Source: Caenorhabditis elegans
Lineage: Eukaryota; Nematoda; Chromadorea; Rhabditida; Rhabditidae
DNA: 64,000 nt
Assembly: GCF_000002985.6 (NCBI RefSeq)
Contig: NC_003284.9
Location: 8,990,001-9,054,000 of the forward strand
Direction of reading: 5' to 3'
Shown: piece by piece, positions 1 to 12,000 of the stretch
How the letters are laid out: each line of letters begins with the position of its first letter
Numbering within the stretch: position 1 is the first letter of the stretch
Notes under the pieces: generated by a model
The model's input: only the letters and a program-made list of their open reading frames with translations
Databases searched by the model: none
What the model was told of the DNA's origin: nothing
Made by a program: the position numbers and the translations under genes

Positions 1-1470
1 TTGAAGAAGGAACAACGGTGAGATAATGTTTCCAAATATTTCTCAAAATTAATTTGTTCAGGCAATTACTCCATCAGCCGAGAAAACAGAAAATAACGAT
101 GATGACTTGTTGTCTTTCCCCATCTCCGGCCTCTTGCTTATTACCGTCATCTGGGTCATTTTCTGTGCGGTCTTGTTCACCTTCCTAGAAGAATGGGACT
201 TTGGAACATCTCTCTACTTCACATTGATTTCTTTCACAACCATCGGTTTTGGAGACATTCTTCCATCGGATTACGATTTCATGCCAATTGTTGGAGTTCT
301 TCTTCTCATTGGTCTTTCTTTGGTCTCTACAGTGATGACACTCATTCAACAGCAAATTGAAGCATTAGCATCGGTAAGAAGAAGAAAGAAGAAGAAGAAA
401 TATCATAAGAAAAAAATTTGAAAAATATGATTATTTGAAACATAAAATAAAACTAGAATACTTGCGATAACTGTAATTAAGTAATCATTCTTGAACAAAT
501 GACAAATTTTTATTTTATTACATAGTATTGACAAAATAAAAAAAAATGCAGCGTCAAATTAAACTCCACCACGCGAAAGTTTGCATTTCCATCGTCAACT
601 TAATTAGGAAACTTAATTAGAAAAGCGGTTGTTTGTAAATTTACGTCCGTCCTGTTTTTTTTCATCTCTAAATTTAAACTTTTTCGCAGTGCCAAATTTT
701 GTGCGCGTTTTTGTTGGTGAATGCGCAAACTGTAGATTTTTTTTCAAAATTTTGTTAATATATTTCAATTTCAACAGGGAATGAAAGATAACATTGACCA
801 AGAATATGCTCGTGCATTGAACGAGGCTCGTGAAGACGGAGAGGTTGACGAGCACGTAGATCCAGAAGAAGATCCGGAGAACAATAAAAAGTCCTTTGAC
901 GCTGTTATCTCCAGAATGAACTGGTCCAAGAGAGGGTTGTATTATCTTCTTCCTGATAGCCAGAAGAAAGAACTCGCAAAGCAGTCTGAGAAGAAAATGG
1001 GAAGAAAAAGTATTAAAATTCAGACTGATAACGATTTGTTGGAAGTAAGTATTTGCAAAAAAAGCATAATTGAAAATGTTTAAAAAAGCAGAGAAAAAAA
1101 TCATCTGAAACTCGTTTGTTTAATCGGCAAATATCTTTTTTAAAGGCTAATTTTAAAAGTCATTCACCAAAAGAAATTGTACTCATGTTGTAAATTACTT
1201 CGTAATTAGTCACTCTTTCTAGTTTTGAGCACAAAATTAGTTACTATTATGTTGTACAACACCCACCAGAACCCATTTCAGACACTCATTCGGGAGGAAA
1301 TTTTGAAGGCGGAGCTCAACAATGAGATGCACAAATATACAGCACCACGATCTTCACACCAGCCAAAACTTGTCTATTCTGATGTTCGCGAGAAGGAGGT
1401 TCCAATTGAAGTTGTCCGTGTTGAGCATTTCAATCACGGAAATGAAGACTATCTAGAGCATGACATCTAG
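1..1470 (+). CDS. twk-18: TWK-18 two-pore-domain potassium channel, 3' part
   Basis: The four 3' exons are 1-17 (partial), 62-373, 778-1044 and 1282-1470, ending in TAG. TWK (K2P) channels are plasma-membrane potassium leak channels in which each subunit supplies two pore loops. Visible here are the second pore loop with the selectivity signature TTIGFGD, the flanking hydrophobic segments (FPISGLLLITVIWVIF before it, VGVLLLIGLSLVSTVMTL after it) and the whole acidic and basic cytoplasmic C-terminal tail ending EDYLEHDI. Introns are phase 0 with normal donors and acceptors. The first pore loop and TM1-TM2 lie left of the window. I recognise the protein as C. elegans TWK-18, a body-wall muscle channel; the muscle role is family knowledge and not visible here. 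The short 5' exon reads EEGTT, in frame with AITPSAEK. Confidence 0.93.
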
Positions 1471-2406
1471 ATTTTTTTTCGGTTACTTGTATGAAATTAA
1501 AATACCTACTCGGTTTTTACACATCCAGTATGATTTACTTTTTATAGAATTTCAATCAATGTTTGTATTTTTATTAAGATCACTTTATGTTGTCATTCTT
1601 CATTTTTCTCTTTTTCCTGCATGTCATTTCTTATCCACTACACGTTTTCCCGCGTCCAATTAAAAAAAAGAAAGAAAAAATCTCAAAAAAAAATACCAGG
1701 GCCTTGTTCTAATAGCTAGTTTTCGATTAGTTACAGGCATACATAAATCAACTTAAACTTTCTCGTCTGCGAGAAAAAGCTGCTTCACGAATACCGCGTG
1801 CCACAAAACCGACACCGACTAAAACTCAACGAAGATTTCATAAATCTTAGTTCTAATTGTTTCCTCACAATATTTGAAATTTCGCCTTAATTTTTACTGC
1901 CTTTTCTACAACGTTCTTTCTTTTTCATTTCCTTTCATTTATGTTTTTGAGTAATAAAATTTTCACGAATTCAAAAAAATTTCATAGAGACACTTAGAAA
2001 CTAGAAAGTAGGATGTGTTGTCTGTTATCAAAAACTACAGAGTAGTCTTTGATAGATGGGTGTTTAGAAGATACGCAGGAGTAGAAAGGAAAAGGGTCGA
2101 TGGCCGAACCGATAGTCTCTTGTATTAAACATTTTATTTTTAATAATTGGTACTTTGATAAAAATAACTCATTATTAATTTTTTTTAGATAAGTAGATAT
2201 GTAGCAGAAAAGTTGAACATTCATTGTATTTATTTTTTGACTTTCCTTGTTTAAAAATACTGATGTACATTCTGTAATGCAAATTTTATTACCTTTTTTT
2301 ACCGGTTCATTTTTCAATATCAAAGCCTCAAAGCTGTTTTATATACGTTAATAGTAACTCGTTGGAGTTTAAATCGCTACGTCTCATCAAACTCAAAACT
2401 TCTAGA
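1471..2406. other. Intergenic: twk-18 3' UTR and upstream region of the racemase gene
   Basis: No coding exon with splice support is visible on either strand. It holds AT-rich 3' UTR sequence with AATAAA-type hexamers (for example near 1953) and presumably the promoter of the gene that starts at 2407. Confidence 0.6.
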
Positions 2407-4662
2407 ATGTCACGTCTTTTATCCGGAATTAAAGTTGTCGAGCTTGGTGGCCTTGCTCCAGTTCCTTTTTGCGGCATGATTCTTGCAGATTTTGGAGCCG
2501 ATGTTACTGTTATTGATAAGGTGAGCTTTGATGTTTAGACTATCTACTAGAGGAAATCAAACCATCTTCTCGATAAAAATTTGAATACGTATTGCAGAAA
2601 AACCCAACAGTCGAACAAAGGATGAATCGTGGAAAGTCGATGAAGGAATTTGATTTGAGAAAATCTGAAGATATAAAAAAGGTTTGCAGTTGTTCTGAAG
2701 TTTTCCAGAGTTAAACAAAGATTTCCAGGTTCGCGACCTCTGCCGTACCAGTGATGTTCTACTTGATCCATATCGGCCAGGAACCCTTGAGAAAATGGGA
2801 TTAGATCCGCTATCATTATGGAATGACAATAAAGGACTTATCATCTGTAGAATCAGTGGGTATGGTCAAACGGGAAGAATGAGTCAAGAAGCCGGTCATG
2901 ATATTAATTACGTGGCAATGAGCGGTAATTTATTTTCTGAACATGTGTACCATAATGCTTAACGTTAGGTATGCTTCCCACATTTGCTGGAGCAGAGGCA
3001 TCGCGTCCATGGCCACCGGTCAACATGCTTGCAGATTTTGCTGGTGGTGGTTTGTCAGCTGCATTTGGAATTGTCTCCGCAATTCACGCTAGAACTCACA
3101 ACGGTAAGTTTGATCATGGTAGATCTGAAAATATTCGAAACTTAAGTAGTAATGTAAGCTTTTTAAACTGAGGTAGATTGCACCTGAAACTCTTTTTGCA
3201 AATTAGTCAATCATTCCTTTAGTTTTAAATTCACTTGTTTTACTGTACATAAATCCAGATCACTTATTTATACGTTTTAACAGTGAGTTTTGTCTATAAG
3301 ACTGAAATTATAGTGGATAGGAGTATCAACAACTTATCTGATTTCTCCCTAAAAAGTCAAATAGTGTTCCTGGTTTTTTATTCTAATGATATAGAAGAAA
3401 TGTGGTTTGCCAATAAAATTTATTTTTCCCCCAAGCTTGAATCACAGGGGGTCCATAATCATGGAGACCGAGTTGCGCACTCAAAAACTCAATTTTTGCT
3501 GGTCTCACAATTAAAAATCACTGAATTATTATTTTATTGAAAGATGACAAATTGACCTAAAAACTCCTGTAAGTTTGAATTTACAATTAATAAAAATTTA
3601 CAATTAACAAACCCTGAACTAAAACTTATTTTCTGGAAACCTAATGTTGAACATTAAAACATTATTTAATTAAAAAATCATGGGCACAACAAACAAAGAG
3701 TGAGAAATCTAATGTATACACAATATGATTTTCGATCATTCGAAACAACTATCAATTTCAGAATAATTGAACTATGAATCAGAAAAAATTGCTTTTGAAA
3801 TAAAATTATCAAATTATACTCTTTATTACTGAATTGTTGTATTTTCAGGCTCATTAGTCAGAAAATAATTTATTTTTAGGCTCAAACGATAACATTACAT
3901 TTAACATTTCAATTTAAAGGAAATCTGTGATAAATCAGTCTATACTTAAAATGCGTGCTCGAAGTACCAAATATTGTTTTAATTTTTTTAAATATGTACA
4001 TTTAGGAGGACAAGGGTGCGTTCTGGATTGTTCAATGACCGAAGGTGTTGCATATTTGGCATCTTTCGTGCAGTATTACTATGAACAATCTCACTTGTTC
4101 ACTGACAAGTATGCGGCATTTACTGGCGAATGTCCTATTTATCGGTACGAATCGTATTTGAAATGCATGAATTCCTAGAAAACACGTTTTTTGTTGTAGA
4201 ACATACAAGACAAAAGATGGTAAATTCATGGCTGTAGGACCACTCGAACCAAAGTTCCATCAGAAAATGTTTCAAGTTTTGGGTGTAAATGGCGATGATC
4301 TGTTTTCGGAACCCGAGAGGATCACAAAAGTTTTGGAAGAGACATTCCTACAGAAGACTCGGGATGAATGGTCAAGCATTTTCGAAGGTGATTTATTTGC
4401 AAAAATATATACCAATTGTATCACGTCATCTAATATCCAGACATTCATGTATGTGCATCTTCTCAATTCTAGCTATCATATTTCAGGGCAGGATTGTTGC
4501 GTGACGCCCGTTCTAGATATTCATGAAGTCGGCACGTACGGACAACATGTTGATCGTCAAAACTTTACAAAAAATGACAAGTTTGGTAGCACATGGATAG
4601 CAAAACCTTCTCCTAGAGTAAAGACGCCGGAGGAACTGTTTGCGGCGCGGTCCAAGCTGTGA
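2407..4662 (+). CDS. alpha-methylacyl-CoA racemase family enzyme (CoA-transferase family III)
   Basis: Exons 2407-2520, 2598-2681, 2729-2924, 2969-3103, 4006-4144, 4200-4387 and 4487-4662 join in frame to 343 aa. AMACR enzymes interconvert the 2R and 2S forms of 2-methyl-branched fatty acyl-CoAs in peroxisomes and mitochondria, feeding beta-oxidation. The N-terminal [19 protein letters not shown] and ADFGADV are the family CoA-binding start. The motif GHDINY carries the family's catalytic histidine, and LADFAGGG carries the catalytic aspartate. Later come GPLEPKF and the DxCVTPVL block, here DCCVTPVL. The length fits the family (about 340-380 aa). Intron 4 (3104-4005) is unusually long for this gene. 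The C-terminal residues ARSKL resemble a type 1 peroxisomal signal (SKL-like), which suggests peroxisomal import. This is probably the C. elegans gene C24A3.4, recalled from its neighbour twk-18 and not verified. Confidence 0.93.
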
Positions 4663-7500
4663 AATTGTAATCTTCTCTCTTCTTTTTTCGCAAAATGTTT
4701 ATTCTATATTCTTAGCTTTGGTTGCTTACTGACTTTTGTTTGTATAAAGATTTGGGCAAACTTAAATGAAATTCATTGTTTTAAGGACAATTGCGTAGGT
4801 CTGAGCAGAGAATTCTCAAATTTCCAATGAAAACTTTTACTTCAGATTTTAATAGATTTAGCCCCTATTCGAACCACTTTGCATTATATATCCGCTTTGT
4901 GCGTTTAAATATCATTTGACATATCAAGTTTGCTCTTATTTTGAAATTAGAAAGTTAACTAAAATGAGCAATAGGAAGCCTGCTAAGTAAGGTCAACTTG
5001 GTCATATCGCCTCCCCAATACCGAGACCATCGATTCACAAAACATAGACTACATTACAGGTTTAAACCAGATTGTTTTTTGTAAACAAATCCCGATAACA
5101 GATTTTTATTTATAAAGAGAAATGTCGGCCTGTGATTTTTTTCAAATTACCGTACTTCGAGCATCAGCATTACAATATAATTGTACATTAATTGACTTGC
5201 ACTCTGTCTTGTCTTTATTCCCGTCCGACCCTTTTTTTGTTTAACATTCGTAAGTGTTCTGAAAAGTTTTAAACTCCTAGGCAGATTTGAATTTTTAGGT
5301 GTGAATTTATTTGTTCAAGGTTGAATTTCATTAGTTCCACAAACATACCACTGTCAGATCCCTGTACTCATTTTCATGTTTTCTATTTACAGAGTGCGCT
5401 TGAAGAGACTGAAGCTCGTCAAAAAAAGAAGAGCCAACGATTTGGTGGTAGTGGTGTGCCGCGCGCTGGGGGCCATTTTGTTTCGGTTCTTCTCTTTCTT
5501 TCTCTCTCAACGCATACATACACAAAATTTTCCGACGCCACCCCGTTAGTCCCGTCGCCCGTCCGCCGAGTCGTTGAGGCCCCCGTCACCCTCTTCTCTC
5601 AGAATATATTGATCCCTCCCGCATCTTCTTTTCGGAGCAAGCTTATTCTCCATCGTCTACTCCTTCTTCTTCTTCTTCTTCTTCTTCTTCTTCTTCTTCT
5701 TCTCCCTTCTCTATGAACTCGGCAGTGTTGGAAGGAGGATGAAGCCACTGCCGCCACCGCCGTTAGGCTGTAGGAGAAGGGGGGTCCCGGCTATTTTCTT
5801 TTTCTTCGACTACCGCTGGGGTCTCGTTTTCTTTGACGCCGCTTCTCTTGGTCCCTTACTACCAAGATATCTGCGTCTCAAAGGCTTGAACTATCTCTCT
5901 CCGAGTTCCGATTTCTCGAGAGTTACGCTCCAAAGTCAGTTGTTGTGCGTTCTTCGTCATCTGGATATCGCAAATTGCCCTGTTGTGTATTTTAGTACTT
6001 TTACCTGAAGACGCATTTATATTTTCCCAAACTGCAAAAAAAAAAGAGTAGACGTACTTGTCTTAGTTAAAACTTCAGCTGTTGTTAATTTGGAACAAAA
6101 GACGTCTGAATATGCGCTAAAAATGTCAATCAACACCGATGAAAGTTTTGCAAAAATTATTCAGATTTTTTATTTTTAATCTTCTCATTCAAACTTGACA
6201 TACTTATTGTTAGAAAAATATTAGGATGCAGCATTAATATCAGTTATGTGTATGCTTCTTTTCAACGTTATTGAAAAACCAGGAATATTTTCATTTTTCC
6301 GGTGTTTGATGTTACGGTCCTAACTGTAAAGATCTATAGAGTTTATAAATTTTTTTACTCGATTTAACTTTTTTCTTTTCAAGCAATCCAAAAAAATTCT
6401 ACACGCAATAAGAAAAGTTAAAAATTTAAATGTAGAAATTTATTTGTGAGGTTTTTTACAATTACTTTTTGAAAAAGTTTGTCAAGCTTGCTCGAAAATT
6501 TAGTAAAGCCAACAAACATAAACATAGACACCCTTTTCTCATTCGAGATGTCTTTTGTCTCTCTTCTTTTATCACAACAAAAAACATAGGGGGGACGTTT
6601 TGTTCTTTCTTTTTCCATGCATTTTTCCTATTTTTCCTATTTTTCCTTCGCCTCTTCAGCCACATACTTTTTTCAATTCTTTCCCAGATTGAAAAAAAGA
6701 GCAGAAAACCTTTTCCGTTTCTTCAATGTCGAAGACTTGCTTTTTTCAATTCAATTTTCCTTCTTTTCCCTTATTCTCCCATCCTTCTTTCCTTCTCCAT
6801 TTGGTGTTTTTGGGTTTTCGAATTTACTCTACAAAAAACTCACAAAATGAGTTGGACTTCTTCCACAATGGGTTTCAAAGAGAAAAAAGTAAAAGACAAA
6901 ATTCAACAAAATTGTGCAATGCCTACTGTTTGTGCTTTTGCTCCTCCTTACCTCCTCGGCTCTTTTTGCCACTGTTTGCTAAGTAAGCCGAGCTGCTTCT
7001 CAAGACATTGGGAAAAATTCGACAGAAGGTATCGCGAAAAACTACACTAAAATTTGCTCGAAATTTTGCTCCGAAATTAGTTGTCAGTCGAGTTGCGCTT
7101 GGGTCTTGGGTTTGCAGTTCATCTCTCCTTTTGCTTTCAAATTCAAAACGCTGTGCAGCGCGCCTCTCTCTCCATGGCTCACCCACTTTCCCTTTTTGCC
7201 GCAAATGGTGTGCTCCGTAGAGCATTGGCCAGTACGAGACCAGCATTTTCAATTTCTTTTCTTTCTGTTCATGTGAACCCTTCATTTTGAACACATCACC
7301 TTTTTCCATTTATCCAAAGAACGGCTTGCACCACGTTCCAAAAATGTATTCCCGTTAGAATGGCTTGTTTTTTTTTGTTTCGCCGTTAATCTTTCAAAAA
7401 AAAAGTTCACAAAAAAATTTAAAAATTATAAACTTTGCTTTATTATATTTTCCTTTCTTTTTTAACGTTTGGAAACCGTTCTCACGGTTTAATTTTCAGA
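4663..7500. other. Intergenic region with TC-rich promoter-like sequence
   Basis: This 2.8-kb stretch has no convincing multi-exon gene. From 5391 an acceptor-like TTTACAG precedes a short open frame (SALEETEARQKKKSQRF). It soon runs into a TC-rich promoter-like segment and a CTT microsatellite, so I read it as 5' leader or promoter of the downstream gene. The end of the region supplies the splice acceptor just before the ATG at 7501. Confidence 0.45.
5664..5702. repeat. (CTT)n microsatellite
   Basis: An uninterrupted run of about 13 CTT trinucleotides inside a TC-rich stretch. It produces an artificial poly-leucine in one frame. Confidence 0.9.
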
Positions 7501-8187
7501 ATGGTCGACTTGAAGCAACAACTCCAATGGATTGACTACTTGGGTGTGGTTGCCGTGTGGCTCTGCTTCTTCGGTGCCATTTTAGTGATTTCCATCACCT
7601 GCATCCTGTGGTGCTGCGTATCGAAAGACGACGATCCAACTGTGTTTGCCAAGGTTTGTTATTTAAAAAATCTGTCTCAATTCGATTCGTTCTCTGCACA
7701 TCCGCCGTCTCGTGTGAGGAGAGAAAGATCAGTGACGTCAACAGCACTTTATAGCTCATTGAGAAAAAATTTTTAGGAGACTAATAACTTTTTGGTGGAA
7801 TTGTAATTGTAAAAAGTGTGATGCTTATAGGACAGTTGAGTGGTGAATTGTGAAATTTTATGGGAGAAGAAAAATGACGTCAGTGCGCGTCACTAAAAGA
7901 GTATGCATAAGAGGGCTCCGACACTCTTTGTTTAATTTGTTTGTTAAGAAAATGGGAGATGCATAAGAAAATAGAACATTAGTACGAAATGTTGATCAAA
8001 TTCAACAACGGAATGGTTAATGAAAATTTTGAAATAGCCTTAGAGTGTAAATTAGATTAGGATCTGATGTTGAATTGTAGGAAATGTTTTTAAAAAAACT
8101 CAACAAAATATTTTTCAGTACGGATTCGGACCACAGCCACGCATTCCATCTCAGAGGTTGGCAGCTCAAGAGGCCAAGGCTGAATAA
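7501..8187 (+). CDS. 73-aa single-pass membrane protein, unrecognised
   Basis: Two exons, 7501-7653 and 8119-8187, join in phase 0 to 73 aa. The protein starts MVDLKQQLQWIDYL. One hydrophobic segment follows (about residues 15-40, GVVAVWLCFFGAILVISITC), then a Trp-Cys-Cys boundary, an acidic KDDD patch and a short polar tail ending AQEAKAE. A good acceptor (TTTTCAG) lies one base before the ATG, so it is either a 5' UTR splice site or an SL1 trans-splice site. It also fixes the start. Cysteines at the membrane edge could be palmitoylated (inference). I do not recognise the family. Confidence 0.72.
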
Positions 8188-9070
8188 CTTGCTTCTCACC
8201 TCTTCTGCTCATCTAACACCGTTTTCCCCCCATCTTCAAATAGATTCTTTACCCTATGTAGTTGTGTAACTTATGTTTCGGTAGGTAGATTGGTTTTCAA
8301 ACTCAAAACTGCAATTTTGAGGAAAAAAGAAAACAAAAGAAATATTTAAATGTGAAACAGATGTATAATACAAAATAACTTATTGAAATCAATTTTTCAA
8401 GTCACAAAACAATATGGCTTTAATTACGCTAAATTTTGATTTTTCAGGTATCTTTTGAAATTATCTAGTTAATAATTTTTCAAATTTGCAAAATTTATCT
8501 AACACAATTTTTCAACTTTTTTGTTGCTAACATCTTTTGTTGAAGTTTCGATTTCCCAAAAAAAGACACCACAAAACATAATTAAACAATTATTCCAGAT
8601 CAAAGTTGGAGGTGGATAAAGATTTCTAGATCAAAATCAAGACCAAGATCATCGAAAATGGTTCATGTCGATCGCCTTCTCTCCTCATTCCTTTTTTATT
8701 TTTTATTTTCAATTTAAAGTTCATCTCTGAATCAAAACTAACAAACAATTTTTTGTATTGATTTCTATGCAATTAACGTTTTACAATTATAGTGTTTGAA
8801 TTCTTCATTTACCCATCACCATCTCTCGTTTTTTTTTAATGAATACATAGTTTTTTCTGGTTCACTTTACTTTCTCCTCCTTCTCACAGCTTATTGGAAA
8901 TAATAAAGTTGCCAACAAAAAAAAAGGGATTTTTGAAAACAAAAGATGTTACGTATGAGGGTGGTCATAGCAACTTTCAGAGAAAACTGTTGCTAGGCGT
9001 GAAGCGTGCGGCGTTGCGAAAAAAAAGGAAAAGTAGGAAGAAAACGTCTAGTGTTTGGATCTTGAAAATA
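8188..9070. other. Intergenic region: 3' UTR and promoter of the coiled-coil gene
   Basis: AT-rich sequence without supported exons. The right end holds the X-box-like element listed separately. An open frame beginning at 8894 runs into the coiled-coil gene, but the ATG at 9071 is preferred because the upstream frame is simply lysine-rich translation of A-runs. Confidence 0.5.
8961..8974 (+). promoter_or_regulatory. X-box-like motif (candidate DAF-19/RFX site)
   Basis: GTGGTCATAGCAAC fits the worm X-box consensus GTHNYYATRRNAAC at every position except H (G here). It lies 96 bp upstream of the ATG at 9071. X-boxes that drive ciliary genes usually sit within about 250 bp of the start. The downstream protein is a long coiled coil, a common class among ciliary proteins. 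Confidence 0.6.
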
Positions 9071-12000
9071 ATGTCGCGACGACCTAGAGGAACACGAGAT
9101 ACTGCTAAGGATATTATTCTTGGACTAGCGTGAGTTTTCTTCAAAAAAACAATACATTTAATAGAAAACACATAAATTAATTTTTGGTTCAAAATTATTC
9201 TCTTTTTTTTGAAAACAAAACAGAATATGTTGAAAGGCATAATTTTCAAAATCCATATGTGAATTTTATTTTTTAATTAGGCTTTAATGTTTTTAATACA
9301 CAAAAGTATTCATTTTTCATTTTTGTCTTCTATTTTGTGATTCATTTCTTATTAATTGAGTACACAGAGTTTGGTTTCTGTAGCTTTTGAAAACAGTGAA
9401 AAAATGCTCAGAAATGACTTATTCCATAGTCAGGGCTTTCCAATTACCAACCTTTTTTTACTCATCTAATCATTTTATTGAGCCACAAATCTTCATTTTT
9501 AAGATGTTTGATTGGGACAAAAGAGTTTCACCGTGGTTATAGCTATTTTCTTGAACACACATATTTTTTTGATGACAATGAAAAACATTATAAGAGCAGC
9601 AGCACTATTTGTGACTAATTTGGAACTAGACAACATTACTTACTTACTTAGTACTTAGGATACTTAGACGATCCGTTCTTCAGGAATTCGTGGTATTCCT
9701 GCGGATCACAGCAAGCCATTCTTTTCGGTCCTTGGCTATAGTGGACCAGGGGGTGATGACTTCTCCGTCTGCGTCACGAGTGGTTATCTCCTTTCGCAGC
9801 GAATCAGTCCATCGCATCGGCGGCCTTCCAACAGGCCTTTTCCATCCATATGGGCGCCATTCTGTCATCAACGTGGTCCATCTTCCGTCTTTCCTTCTCG
9901 CAACGTGTCCAGCCCATCCTAGTTTCCTCTTTTTCACGAAATTGAGCGGATCCCTGACTAGAGACATCGTACGAATGTCTTCTTGATGGAGATCTCGCTC
10001 TCGTTGTTGGGTGAGTGTTATCCCAACAAGCCGTCTTTCTAGGGAGGCATGTGTGATTCGTACTCGTTCGGATAGAGCTTTGGTGAATGCCCAGGCTTCT
10101 GAACCGTAGGTGAGCGCTGGAAGGACAATTGAGTCGAACAGATTCGCACGAATCTTCTTGTCGGTGATGGAGTCGGTGGTATTCTTGATTCCATTGAATG
10201 CAGCCCAGGCTGCTCGACGTCTTCGGTGGATTTCCGGCATCAAGTTGTTTTGGGCGTTGATTTGACGACCGAGGTAGATGTACTCGTCGACGTCGTCGAG
10301 CTGGGTGGTGGGGGAAGGGCTACCGAAGTAGACTTTACTGGGGTCAGCGAATCGGTTTCGCAAGACTTTCGTCTTCCCAGTATTGATCTCGAGACCTACT
10401 TCAGAGCATTTTTGTACGAGTTCTTGGAGCATTTTGCTGGCAGTATTCGGATGATTGGCGATGAGCACAATATCGTCAGCAAATCTAAGGTTCGTTAGAT
10501 TTCTGCCATTCACTCTCATTCCAGGGATCGTATCGTAATCCTCAGCTTCTCCTTTCAATTCAATCCAGGAGAGCTTTCGGAAAACGTGTTCGAGGCAAGC
10601 GGAGAAGAGATTCGGAGAGATGGGGTCTCCTTGTCGAACTCCTTTGGTCACTGGTACTGTGACTGGCCTGTGGAATGGGGCAAAATTTGTGGTACAATTT
10701 TTATAACACTCTTTCAGTAGATCAATATAGGCTCCATCTGCACCTTGCTCGTCGAGACTTTTCCAGATTGCCTGGTGTTCAACACTGTCAAATGCCTTTT
10801 TGAAATCTATGAAGACAAGTGTCAGTGGGATCTGGTATTCCCTGCCGACTTCAAGAAGTCTTTGGAGCGAGTGGATGTGATCGATCGTAGAGAAAGATCG
10901 TCGGAATCCGGCCTGCTCGACAGGTTGAGCCTCATCAAGGGATCTTCGCATTCTATTCAGCAGACACTTAGTGAATACTTTGTAGAGTACGGGTAGTAGG
11001 CAGATGGGCCTATAGTTTTCGGGCATAATTTAGGGCATAATTTTCTTTTTTTTTTTTTAAGGCATAATTTTCAAAATCCATATGTGAATTTTATTTTTTA
11101 ATTAGGCTTTAATGTTTTTAATACACAAAAGTATTCATTTTTCATTTTTGTCTTCTATTTTGTGATTCATTTCTTATTAATTGAGTACACAGAGCTTGGT
11201 TTCTGTAGCTTTTGAAAAAAGTGAAAAAATGCTCAGAAATGACTTATTCCATAGTCAGGGCTTTCCAATTACCAACCTTTTTTTACTCATCTAATCATTT
11301 TATTGAGCCACAAATCTTCATTTTTAAGATGTTTGATTGGGACAAAAGAGTTTCACCGTGGTTATAGCTATTTTCTTGAACACACATATTTTTTTGATGA
11401 CAATGAAAAACATTATAAGAGCAGCAGCACTATTTGTGACTAATTTGGAACTAGACAACATTTCAATTTCTTAAAGCATTGTTTTTATTGTAACTCAGAT
11501 TTGTATTCAGACCGTCCGGGCAAGGACCTAAAGCACCAAAAGAAGGGCATGCGGTTACACCAAAGGTAAACTATTTATCACTCGAAATTTTTCATATTTT
11601 GCATCATACTCGTTGTAATTCAATATGCAATCTTACCATTTCGTCCCAAAATTCAGACTCGTTCAAGTTCCTACGAAACGCCTGTTGTCACTCGGAGAGT
11701 TTACAGGAAAGCTCAAGTGATTGAATTGTTTTTGATTGATTTTAATTCTGAGTGAACTTAACCTTCAACAGATTTCCCTTTAGTATTACCACAGATGTCC
11801 TCTCCTTCAACTATCCTCCAAACTATTATTTCATTTTTGTTTCATTGTTATTCAGACACCTGAAAGACCCCCACGGACAGGTGACGATGCAGCATTATCA
11901 CGACTGCAAAGCCAATTGGCTCAGATGCAGCAACAGAATCGAGACCTAGCAACCGCAGAAAAGGTATGACAGAGTGTAGATGTTATAAACTTCCCTTCAA

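Noticed and set aside
5321-5716. 131-codon frame with a poly-leucine end
   Set aside because: The leucines come from the CTT microsatellite and the rest looks like TC-rich promoter or leader sequence.
8894-9070. Extended N-terminus for the coiled-coil protein
   Set aside because: The upstream frame covers the X-box and is mostly lysine and arginine from A-rich DNA; the ATG at 9071 is the better start.
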